Shown here: in pieces, positions 16,898-25,252 of the stretch
Layout of the letters: each line of letters starts with the position of its first letter
Numbering within the stretch: the stretch's first letter is position 1
DNA from: an uncultured Muribaculaceae bacterium
GTDB lineage: Bacteria > Bacteroidota > Bacteroidia > Bacteroidales > Muribaculaceae
Length of the DNA stretch: 48,899 bases
Assembly: GCA_905209725.1 (NCBI GenBank)
Contig: CAJLTZ010000004.1
Coordinates: 1 to 48,899, forward strand
Direction of reading: 5' to 3'
The notes under the pieces: generated by a model
Databases searched by the model: none
What the model was told of the DNA's origin: nothing
The model's input: only the letters and a program-made list of their open reading frames with translations
Translations under genes and position numbers: made by a program

Positions 16898-18163
16898 ATG
16901 AAAGCTTTAATGTTCGGCTGGGAATTTCCTCCCCATATCCTGGGAGGACTCGGCACCGCCAGCTACGGACTCACAAAAGGAATGTTCAATAACGGCGACA
17001 TGGATATCACATTCGTGATTCCCAAACCCTGGGGGGATGAGGAGAAGGGTTTCGCACATATCGTTGGCGCCAACTGCACTCCGGTGGCCTGGCGCGATGT
17101 AAGCCGCGATTATGTGGAAAGCCGCATCGGCAAGGTGATGAGCCCAGACCTCTATTTCGCCCTTCGCGACCATATCTATGCCGATTTCAATTATATGCGC
17201 CTCAACGACCTCGGTTGCATTGAGTTCTCAGGCAGATATCCTGACAATCTCGTGGATGAAATCAACAATTATTCCATCGTGGCCGGCGTGATTGCCCGCA
17301 CCATCCCCTGCGACATCATCCATTCCCACGACTGGCTCACATATCCTGCCGGCATCCACGCGAAGAACGTCACCGGTAAACCCCTTGTGCTCCACGTGCA
17401 CGCCACCGATTTCGACCGCTCGCGTGGAAACGTGAACCCCACCGTGTTCGGCATCGAAAAGGATGGCTTCAACAATGCCGACCATATCATCACGGTGTCA
17501 AATCTTACACGCCGCACCGTGATTGACAAATATGGCGTTGACCCCGCAAAGGTGACCACAGTGCATAATGCCGTGATTCCACTTAGCGATGAACTTCTCA
17601 GCATCCCGCGCCGTGAACACAAGAAGGACAAAGTGATTACCTTTCTCGGACGAATCACGATGCAGAAGGGCCCCGAATATTTCGTGGAGGCTGCCGCCAA
17701 GGTGCTTTCCAAAAACCGCAACGTGCGCTTCGTGATGGCGGGCGGCGGCGATATGGAACACGATATGATCCGTCTCGCTGCAAAACGCGGCATCGCCGAC
17801 CGTTTCCATTTCACCGGATTCCTCCGTGGCAAGGAGGTTTACGAGATGCTCGCCGACAGCGATGTATATGTGATGCCATCCGTGTCGGAACCTTTCGGAA
17901 TCTCACCCCTCGAGGCTATGGAGATGGGAACCCCCTCAATCATTTCCAAGCAGAGCGGCTGCGCCGAAATCCTGCACAATGTGATCAAGACCGACTACTG
18001 GGACATCGACGCCATGGCCGACGCCATGCACGCCCTCGTGTCTTATCCCGCGCTTCATAACACACTCCGCGACCGCGGTATCGAGGAGATTCACGGAATC
18101 ACCTGGGAGAAGGCCGGAAAAAAGGTAATCGACATCTATAAAAAGGTGCTCGGATGGAGCTGA
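16898..18163 (+). CDS. GT4 glycosyltransferase, probable glycogen synthase
   Basis: This 421-residue GT-B fold enzyme probably extends alpha-1,4-glucan from a nucleotide sugar. The opening MFGWEFPPHILGGLGTASYG matches the N-terminal loop of the starch/glycogen-synthase-like GT4 group of Bacteroidetes. The C-terminal GT4 domain (about 240-410) has ITFLGRITMQKGPEYF and the retaining-enzyme motif EPFGISPLE near residue 330. Its position between a debranching enzyme and a GH57 enzyme supports a glycogen role. The acceptor and donor are inferred from family and neighbours, not shown. Confidence 0.9.
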   Translation: MKALMFGWEFPPHILGGLGTASYGLTKGMFNNGDMDITFVIPKPWGDEEKGFAHIVGANCTPVAWRDVSRDYVESRIGKVMSPDLYFALRDHIYADFNYMRLNDLGCIEFSGRYPDNLVDEINNYSIVAGVIARTIPCDIIHSHDWLTYPAGIHAKNVTGKPLVLHVHATDFDRSRGNVNPTVFGIEKDGFNNADHIITVSNLTRRTVIDKYGVDPAKVTTVHNAVIPLSDELLSIPRREHKKDKVITFLGRITMQKGPEYFVEAAAKVLSKNRNVRFVMAGGGDMEHDMIRLAAKRGIADRFHFTGFLRGKEVYEMLADSDVYVMPSVSEPFGISPLEAMEMGTPSIISKQSGCAEILHNVIKTDYWDIDAMADAMHALVSYPALHNTLRDRGIEEIHGITWEKAGKKVIDIYKKVLGWS

Positions 18164-18242
18164 TCAAAGCTCTTTCAACTCCCTGCCATATCAGCACTCA
18201 AAACATTAATCAACCAACGCATCAACGTATAAACACGAAAAT

Positions 18243-19697
18243 ATGAAATCCATTTGTTTCTATTTCAAGATACATCAGCCAAACCGTCTGAAACGATACC
18301 GCTTCTTCGATATCGGTAACGACCACTATTATTTCGACGACTTCGCCAATGATGAGATCATCACCCGCCTCGCCGAGCATTCCTATATGCCTATGGCAGA
18401 TACTCTCCTCGAGATGATCCGCCAGAGCAACGGCGCTTTCAAATGCGCCATCTCCATCTCCGGCACAGCCATCGAACAGCTTCAGGTTTACGTGCCCGAA
18501 TGCATCGACAAACTCAAGGAACTTGCCGCCACAGGCTGCGTGGAATTCCTCGCAGGTCCTTACGCCCATTCCCTCGCTTCGCTCGAAGACCCCGAGGAAT
18601 TCATGCGTGAGGTAAAGAAACAGGAAAACATGATTTTCAGCACTTTCGGCATCAAGGCCAAAAGTTTCTGCAATACCGAGCTTATCTACGACGATGACAT
18701 CGCCATGCTTATCAACTCGATGGGCTATGACACCTGCATCACCGAAGGCGCCAAGCATGTGCTCGGCTGGAAGTCGCCCAATTACGTGTATAATGCCGCC
18801 ACGGCTCCTAATCTCAAGCTTCTGCTCACCAACGACAAGCTTGCCGATGACGTGGCTCGCAATTTCAACAACACCTCCTGGGACGAGTATCCCCTCACAG
18901 CCGACAAATATATGTCGTGGATTGCAGCCCTGCCCGAGGAGCAACAGGTGGTGAACCTCTTCTTCAGCATGGACACTTTCGGCTCTTTCCTGCCCGAATA
19001 CACCGGCATCTTCCAGTTTATGAAGGCACTTCCCCGCTTCGCAGCCGAGATGGGAGTCACATTCGCCACTCCTTCGGAGGTGACCTCCAAACTCAAACCT
19101 GTCGACGAACTCTCAGTGCCCTATCCTATCTCCGACATCGACGAGGCCCGCGACGTGTCAGCCTGGAAGGGTAACGAACTGCAGCGTGAGGCTCTTGCCA
19201 AACTTTATGGAGTGGCAGAACGCGTGAGCCTCTGCAGCGACCGTCGCCTCAAGCAGGACTGGGAGTATCTCCAGAACAGCGACCATTTCTATTATATGAG
19301 CACGAAGAATCTCGCCGATGGCGCCGAGCACGCAGCCTTCAGCCCATATGAGTCGCCTTTCGGCGCGTTCACCAATTATATGAACGTGCTGGCCGACTTC
19401 CTCGTGCGCGTGCAGGAACAGTATCCTGAAAGCATCGACAATGAGGAACTCAACTCGCTGCTTCTCACAATCCGCAATCAGGCCGGCGAAATTACATCCC
19501 TCAAGAAGGAGGTGAAGTCGCTCCGCACCACTATCGAGAATGTGGAAGAGGGCACAGACAAAGACCAGTTCCCCACAATCGAGGTTGATCTGGAGAATGT
19601 GAAATCTGATTCAGAATCCGCTCCCAAGGCTGCCGCAAAGAAAACTCCCGGCAGGAAGAGGGCAGCAGCTAAAAAGGATTCCACAGCTAAGAAATAA
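18243..19697 (+). CDS. GH57 family glycosidase (alpha-amylase-like) with lysine-rich tail
   Basis: This 484-residue protein belongs to glycoside hydrolase family 57, which acts on alpha-glucans. The start MKSICFYFKIHQPNRL carries the HQP motif. The likely nucleophile is the Glu of CNTELIYDDD (about residue 144), and the likely acid/base is the Asp of FFSMDTFGS (about 242). The last 30 residues (KAAAKKTPGRKRAAAKK and on) are a Lys/Ala-rich tail like those of histone H1-type proteins and are absent from most GH57 enzymes. No signal peptide is seen. It is third in the glycogen cluster, after a gap of 79 bp. Confidence 0.9.
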   Translation: MKSICFYFKIHQPNRLKRYRFFDIGNDHYYFDDFANDEIITRLAEHSYMPMADTLLEMIRQSNGAFKCAISISGTAIEQLQVYVPECIDKLKELAATGCVEFLAGPYAHSLASLEDPEEFMREVKKQENMIFSTFGIKAKSFCNTELIYDDDIAMLINSMGYDTCITEGAKHVLGWKSPNYVYNAATAPNLKLLLTNDKLADDVARNFNNTSWDEYPLTADKYMSWIAALPEEQQVVNLFFSMDTFGSFLPEYTGIFQFMKALPRFAAEMGVTFATPSEVTSKLKPVDELSVPYPISDIDEARDVSAWKGNELQREALAKLYGVAERVSLCSDRRLKQDWEYLQNSDHFYYMSTKNLADGAEHAAFSPYESPFGAFTNYMNVLADFLVRVQEQYPESIDNEELNSLLLTIRNQAGEITSLKKEVKSLRTTIENVEEGTDKDQFPTIEVDLENVKSDSESAPKAAAKKTPGRKRAAAKKDSTAKK

Positions 19698-19725
19698 ATT
19701 TCTACGGCAAAGAGATTATCAGGAG

Positions 19726-20706
19726 ATGACAGGAAGATTTGCGCCTTCGCCCACGGGAAGAATGCATCTTGGCAATGTGTTCTCGGCGCTTGTTTCCTGG
19801 CTCTCGGCAAAAAGTGAGGGCGACCGCTGGATTCTTCGCATAGAGGATCTTGACCCGCAACGTTCCCGCCTTGAATATGCCCGTCAGATTGAGGATGACC
19901 TGCATTGGCTCGGTCTTGACTGGGACGAGGGGGGAATCGACGGAACCGGTTCTCACGGACCATATATGCAAAGCCTCCGCTGCGACATCTATCAGGATGC
20001 CCTGCGGAGGCTTTCCGCTACCGGCCTTACCTATCCCTGCTACTGCACCCGCGCCGACATCATGGCCACGCAGGCGCCGCATGAGAGCGACGGAAGAGTA
20101 GTATATGCCGGCACTTGCCGGCCAGCGCGCCTCGGGGGTTGTTCTCCTGATTCTTCTGATAATCAGAAGCCGGTTCGGGGCACAAGGCTGTTCGTCCCCG
20201 ACAAGGATATCTATTTTACCGACCGCTATTATGGTCCTCAATGCGTCAACCTCCAGAAGCATTGCGGAGATTTCATACTTCAGCGAGCCGACGGAGCATG
20301 GGCCTATCAGCTCGCAGTTGTGGTGGATGATGCTTTGATGGGCGTTGAAGAGGTGGTACGCGGCGCTGACCTCCTACTATCATCGGCGCAACAGATATAT
20401 CTCCATGAACTTCTTGGTTTCAAGCCTCCCCGGTTCGCTCATTTTCCTCTTATATGCAATGAATCCGGCCAGCGGTTGTCGAAGCGCGACCGTTCATTAG
20501 CGATGGATATCCTCCGCGAGAATCAATCCCCGCAAGAGATTATCGGCAGCCTCGCATTTGCAGCCGGCATAATCGACCGCAACGAGCCTGCCTCCCCGAT
20601 AGATATATTACCCTGTTTCAATTGGAATTTCGCCCCGCAATCCTCCACCCTCCATCCCCGGAAGATTATCATCCCAGAGCTGTCTCTTGGTTCTGTGAGC
20701 CATTAG
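19726..20706 (+). CDS. gluQ: Glutamyl-Q tRNA(Asp) synthetase
   Basis: GluQRS adds glutamate to the queuosine at position 34 of tRNA(Asp). The 326-residue protein resembles the catalytic half of glutamyl-tRNA synthetase without the anticodon-binding domain, the hallmark of this enzyme. The class I motifs are FAPSPTGRMHLGN (HIGH equivalent, residues 5-17) and RLSKRDRS (KMSKS equivalent, about 248). The zinc-binding set is C-x-C in YPCYCTRAD plus the later YAGTCRP. It starts 28 bp after the GH57 gene and may be read from the same transcript. Its end is only 12 bp from the convergent next gene. Confidence 0.95.
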   Translation: MTGRFAPSPTGRMHLGNVFSALVSWLSAKSEGDRWILRIEDLDPQRSRLEYARQIEDDLHWLGLDWDEGGIDGTGSHGPYMQSLRCDIYQDALRRLSATGLTYPCYCTRADIMATQAPHESDGRVVYAGTCRPARLGGCSPDSSDNQKPVRGTRLFVPDKDIYFTDRYYGPQCVNLQKHCGDFILQRADGAWAYQLAVVVDDALMGVEEVVRGADLLLSSAQQIYLHELLGFKPPRFAHFPLICNESGQRLSKRDRSLAMDILRENQSPQEIIGSLAFAAGIIDRNEPASPIDILPCFNWNFAPQSSTLHPRKIIIPELSLGSVSH

Positions 20707-20718
20707 TTTACGCAAGCA

Positions 20719-21999
20719 TTACCTGAAAATGGCTCGCAGAAGCTTCTTAATCTTCTTTTCGCGTTTGCGGTTGAGGATATGCCTGCCAACATAACTCTGG
20801 TCAGGGTCTTCATCAAGGCGCAGCGCCTCCTCATTTATATTATTGCCTCTTTCCACGAGGGCCACTATCGATGCGGGCAATTCAGGCGCATCATCCGGCA
20901 CCATAATGTCGATTTCATCCGATTTGAATTCGATATGCTCTCGCTTCTTGGCTTCCCCCACACTCACATATTCCTTATCAATCACATATACTTCGGCATA
21001 GGTGTCTGCGTATACCGGTTCATTGCTCCGGAATATTTTATCCTGATCCTCTCCGCGCCCTTTCGACTGCACACTCATAGAGTATCTCACAAGATTGTCT
21101 GCGCGTACCTCTGTAGCGCTTACATCTGCAAAGAGATATTGCAGATTCATCCTCGTAAACTCAACGCCATTATAAATGAAATTGTAAAGCGGCGGCGCCC
21201 ACACTTTGCCCACGCTGTCGGCAAGCATATCGACGTCTACTCTGACAGTCTCTCCGCGTCTTTTCCATATCTCGCGGGGACTGTATTTGCCCCGGAGGGT
21301 ATCCGTAGCAGTCGGTTCATAGCCGAGAAGCGCTGCCGGTAACGACTGTGGTTTAGCCACGCCCACCCAATCGCTCCAGGAGAAATGATGGGGGAAACGC
21401 CGACTCACACTGTCCAATCCCTCATAATTGGTGAAATGGTAATATGAGCGCGAGGTCAGCACACGCGGGCGCATCCAACCGGCATATCGCCTTACCTTCT
21501 TAGAAGGCACCATAAAGTCAACCAGTTTCTCACGGAAGAGAGCCACCGTGTCATAGCTCACAGAGATGGTGGAATATTCCCGCACGTAAGCAAGGATATG
21601 AAGCACCTCGTGGTTCTTAGACCCTACAGTAACTTCCGGCAGTTCAAGCGAGGCTTCACGCATCTTCACGTCTGAGTCAGGCATCTTATCCAGTACTTCA
21701 TTTTCATATCCTACCACACGGATTGTTACCGGGAACAGCCATCTGGAGACGGCGGGAAGCGCACCCTGGTCGCTGCAGACACCAATCATGTTCCCCTTAT
21801 TGTCGAACACAGAGGCCCGGGCGATAGGTTCACCGGTGGCTGAATCCACCACACGAGCCCGTTTCTCTACTTTAGAGCCGATCACCTTTGTATTATCTAC
21901 AGATGAATCTAAGATAAAATCAGAGCCGGATACAATCACTGCCGTCACCGCTATAGCGGCAACTAACAGCATTCCTCTATATTTAATCGAAATGTTCAA
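20719..21999 (-). CDS. Envelope protein with carboxypeptidase-regulatory-like domain, unknown function
   Basis: This is a 426-residue Bacteroidales-type protein. After an N-terminal hydrophobic segment (about 10-30) comes a carboxypeptidase-D regulatory-like beta-sandwich (about 45-125, KRARVVDSATGEPIARASVF). A long conserved region without any enzyme motif follows, and the C-terminus is basic (NRKREKKIKKLLRAIFR). Similar architectures are found in TonB-linked and surface proteins of the phylum, but no barrel is seen here. The frame opens with TTG at 21999; ATG at 21972 is an alternative, but the TTG start supplies the Lys/Arg residues ahead of the hydrophobic stretch. Function unknown. Confidence 0.75.
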   Translation of the reverse strand: MNISIKYRGMLLVAAIAVTAVIVSGSDFILDSSVDNTKVIGSKVEKRARVVDSATGEPIARASVFDNKGNMIGVCSDQGALPAVSRWLFPVTIRVVGYENEVLDKMPDSDVKMREASLELPEVTVGSKNHEVLHILAYVREYSTISVSYDTVALFREKLVDFMVPSKKVRRYAGWMRPRVLTSRSYYHFTNYEGLDSVSRRFPHHFSWSDWVGVAKPQSLPAALLGYEPTATDTLRGKYSPREIWKRRGETVRVDVDMLADSVGKVWAPPLYNFIYNGVEFTRMNLQYLFADVSATEVRADNLVRYSMSVQSKGRGEDQDKIFRSNEPVYADTYAEVYVIDKEYVSVGEAKKREHIEFKSDEIDIMVPDDAPELPASIVALVERGNNINEEALRLDEDPDQSYVGRHILNRKREKKIKKLLRAIFR

Positions 22000-22121
22000 A
22001 GCAATATCTGAAATCAGCTCAAAAATTAATTAGCCCTGAAGCCATTATGGTCTGCACGCAAAATTAACAAATTTCATCCCAATGTCACCAATGCAAAATC
22101 CTAAATACAATCAATCTTTGC

Positions 22122-22159
22122 AAAAAAATCTAAAAGGGCCGGACTCAGAAGTCCGGCCC
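22122..22159 (-). terminator. Strong terminator of the nuo-atp operon
   Basis: A 10-bp perfect GC-rich stem (22136-22145 with 22150-22159, 4-base loop) is followed on the minus strand by TTTT and, after a short gap, seven more T residues (22122-22128). It lies 42 bp beyond the nuoN stop codon and marks the end of the 18-gene block. Confidence 0.88.
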
Positions 22160-22201
22160 GATACAAAGGGATTTAGTATGATATAGTTTAGTAACTTCCG
22201 A

Positions 22202-23668
22202 TTAGAGAAGTGAGAGCAGGCTCTCTTCCGCGCTTGTAACGCAGAACTGGTAGATGCAGGAAACAAGACCTACGAAAACGATACCGCCAACACAGATCCA
22301 GAGAGAAATGCGCTCGCCGATGCCGCTGCGGAATCTTTCCACCTGAGCCTCGCCCGGTGCAATCCATATTGCTTTCACCACAAGCAGATAGTAGTAAAGC
22401 GATATGATTGTATTGATCAATGCGATAAGCACAAGCATATAGAGTGCCATCGAACCGCTTGCCGTAACCGAAGTGAAGATAAGGAACTTACTGAAGAATC
22501 CTGCGAAGGGAGGAATACCGGCAAGGGAGAACATTGCAAGCGTCATCGCGAAGGAGAGCCAGGGATTGGTCTTATGAAGGCCATTGTAGTCGTCCATGCT
22601 AAGTTTGCCTGTCTTGTTCTCGATGGTCTGTATCACTGCAAATGCGCCAAGGTTGCTGACCACATATACAAGGATGTAGAACATCATCGAAGCCAGTCCG
22701 AGAGCGCTTTCCGTCATCACGCCAAGCATAATATAACCTGCCTGCGAGATTGAGGAGAAGGCCATGAATCGCTTCATGTTCTTCTGACGGATTGCGAAGA
22801 GGTTGCCCACAGTGATTGTGGCAATAATCACGGCATACATCATCCATTCCCACATCTCGCTGTAGAGTTCTCCGAATGCGTCCACAAAGATTACGAAGAA
22901 TGCGAATGCGGCAGCGCCTTTCGACACTACGGAAAGATAACTTGTGATAGCCGTAGGAGCGCCCTGATATACATCGGCCGTCCAGAGATGGAAGGGAACG
23001 AGCGAGAGTTTGAAACCGATGCCTGCAATCACGAAAGCGATGGCGGCAATGAGGAGCCCTGCATGTTCACCGGCTGTAACAGCGGTGCGGATGTCGCTGA
23101 AATAGAGCGAGCCGCCTGAGAATGCATATACAAAGGATAGGCCCATGAGCAGGATTGCCGAAGAGAACACAGCCGTCAGAATGTATTTCACGGCTGCCTC
23201 GTGGCTCTCATAGTGCTTCTTGTTGAATGCCACCAGAGCGGCAAGGGGAAGCGATGCGGCTTCAAGACCGATTATGAAGAGCAGGAAGTGACGCGCCGAA
23301 ATCATCAGATACATTCCGAAGAGCGTTACGAGCATCAGTTCATAGAATTCACCCTTGCGCACGGCCACTTCGTCGCTTTCTGTCCAGCTTGCTGACTGGA
23401 GCATCACGATGAATACGCCGATATTGAGAATGGCCTTCATGGCCTTGCAAGCCGGAGAGTCGATATACATTCCGCCGAACACCATTTCATTTCCGGCAGG
23501 AATAATCCAGATGGCCACGGTGGCCAGTCCGAAGAGCACTGTGGTCACCGGTGTGAGCCACGCCTTCTTAGAGCCGTCGGCCGTGAAGGTGTCCAGCAGG
23601 AACACTATCAGGAACAGACCGAGAATTATAAGTTCGGGCACCATAGCCCCAAATTGTGAATAATCCAT
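22202..23668 (-). CDS. nuoN: NADH-quinone oxidoreductase subunit N
   Basis: NuoN is one of three antiporter-like proton-pumping subunits of complex I. This 488-residue protein has about 14 membrane segments. Typical family stretches are seen: the lysine/glutamate antiporter region around SLVPFHLWTADVYQGAP, and GIPPFAGFFSKF late in the protein. It is the last gene of the block, 39 bp after nuoM, with a strong terminator 42 bp beyond its stop. Confidence 0.95.
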   Translation of the reverse strand: MDYSQFGAMVPELIILGLFLIVFLLDTFTADGSKKAWLTPVTTVLFGLATVAIWIIPAGNEMVFGGMYIDSPACKAMKAILNIGVFIVMLQSASWTESDEVAVRKGEFYELMLVTLFGMYLMISARHFLLFIIGLEAASLPLAALVAFNKKHYESHEAAVKYILTAVFSSAILLMGLSFVYAFSGGSLYFSDIRTAVTAGEHAGLLIAAIAFVIAGIGFKLSLVPFHLWTADVYQGAPTAITSYLSVVSKGAAAFAFFVIFVDAFGELYSEMWEWMMYAVIIATITVGNLFAIRQKNMKRFMAFSSISQAGYIMLGVMTESALGLASMMFYILVYVVSNLGAFAVIQTIENKTGKLSMDDYNGLHKTNPWLSFAMTLAMFSLAGIPPFAGFFSKFLIFTSVTASGSMALYMLVLIALINTIISLYYYLLVVKAIWIAPGEAQVERFRSGIGERISLWICVGGIVFVGLVSCIYQFCVTSAEESLLSLL

Positions 23669-23707
23669 TGTGTATTGTTGTTCTGAATTTCTAATGAAGG
23701 GTGGCTA

Positions 23708-25222
23708 TCAGATCACACTCTGAAGAGCGCTGATCACAGGCACAAAGCTTTCGCGGATGGTGTCGGCAATCCAGTTGGGGAAGAAGCCGATTCCGGCGAG
23801 ACAAACGATAAGAGTCACTGTGGAGAGTCTTTCCCACCAGGATGCATCAGTGAGCTGGAGGTGATGTTCATCCTGCACGGGACCAAGGATAAGCTTGCCC
23901 ACAACGCGGAGGATATACACAGCCGTAATCACGATGGAACATGTGGCGGCAATTACAAACACTCTGTGGAACATGTCGGCATGTTCGAACGATCCGAAGA
24001 AGATTGTCATCTCAGCCACAAAGCCGGAGAGGCCGGGAAGACCGAGCGATGCGAAACCGGCAATCATATAGCAGACGCCGAGGTAAGGCATCACTTTCAT
24101 GAGGCCGCCCATCTGACGCACGTCGCGGGTGTGGGTACGTCCGTAAATCATACCGATGAGTGCAAAGAAGAGGGCTGTCATCAGACCATGGGAGAGCATC
24201 TGGAGGATACCGCCCGTCATTGCTGTCTCGTTAAGCATCAGGATGGCGAAGAGCACCATGCCGCAGTGCGACACTGATGAATATGCATTGATATATTTGA
24301 GGTCGGTCTGAACACATGCGGAGAACGCACCATATACAATGCTGATACCGGTAAGGATGATGAATATCCAGGCGAGTTCATTAGCGGCGGCGGGAAGCAG
24401 ATAGATGGCGATGCGGAAGCATCCGTAACCACCAAGCTTCATGAGCACGCCTGCATGAAGCATCGACACAGCCGTCGGCGCACATGCGTGACCATCGGGG
24501 CTCCATGTGTGGAAGGGGAACATCGCACCCAGCACACCGAAACCTACGAAGGTGAACACGAAGAGCATGTTCTGCCAGCCATGGTCGATGCAGTTGTTGG
24601 CTGCAATCTCAAGGATATTCCATGTGTGAGGTTCGCCAGCAGGAGTGCCGTGCCAGTAGATGCCGAGAAGACCGAGCATCAGGAAGGCCGAGCCGCCCAT
24701 CAGCATAAGGGTAAGTTTCATTGCCGAATATTCCTTGCGGCCTGTGCCCCACACTCCGATGAGGAGATACATAGGAATCAGCGCAACCTCATAGAACATG
24801 AACATTGTGAACATGTCGATTGAGATGAAGAAGCCGAACACGCCGGTGGAAAGCAATGCAAACCAGAGGAAGAAATTCTTGGGAAGCGGGTCGATTTTCC
24901 AGGATGCGAATGTGCCGGCGAATACGATGATTGCCGAAAGCAGAAGCATCAGGACGGAAATGCCGTCAACACCTACAGCGAGGTGGATATTGAGAGGCTC
25001 ATACCACATCCAGCTGCCTGTGAAAAGCATCGGGTCGGTGGCGCCGGCGGCACGCTGGGCCAGGAAGTCAACAACGAGCCAGATGGCCATGCCGAGAAGC
25101 ACGGTGCTGCATGTCACCATCACCGCACGGATGGCCTTCATATTGCTATTGCCGCAACATGCAAGCCCCGCCATCATTATGATGGGGACTATTACAAACC
25201 ATATTAAGATATTTCCAAACAT
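23708..25222 (-). CDS. nuoM: NADH-quinone oxidoreductase subunit M
   Basis: This is an antiporter-like membrane subunit of complex I, 504 residues with about 14 membrane segments. The conserved glutamate is in FYEVALIPMYLLIG (about residue 145), and the pumping-path region FPFHTWSPDGHACAPTAVS carries the usual His and Lys-equivalent positions. GLPGLSGFVAEM marks the later broken helix. It starts 30 bp after nuoL. Confidence 0.95.
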   Translation of the reverse strand: MFGNILIWFVIVPIIMMAGLACCGNSNMKAIRAVMVTCSTVLLGMAIWLVVDFLAQRAAGATDPMLFTGSWMWYEPLNIHLAVGVDGISVLMLLLSAIIVFAGTFASWKIDPLPKNFFLWFALLSTGVFGFFISIDMFTMFMFYEVALIPMYLLIGVWGTGRKEYSAMKLTLMLMGGSAFLMLGLLGIYWHGTPAGEPHTWNILEIAANNCIDHGWQNMLFVFTFVGFGVLGAMFPFHTWSPDGHACAPTAVSMLHAGVLMKLGGYGCFRIAIYLLPAAANELAWIFIILTGISIVYGAFSACVQTDLKYINAYSSVSHCGMVLFAILMLNETAMTGGILQMLSHGLMTALFFALIGMIYGRTHTRDVRQMGGLMKVMPYLGVCYMIAGFASLGLPGLSGFVAEMTIFFGSFEHADMFHRVFVIAATCSIVITAVYILRVVGKLILGPVQDEHHLQLTDASWWERLSTVTLIVCLAGIGFFPNWIADTIRESFVPVISALQSVI

Positions 25223-25252
25223 AATCTATATTTCTTTATGCGACAATTATTA

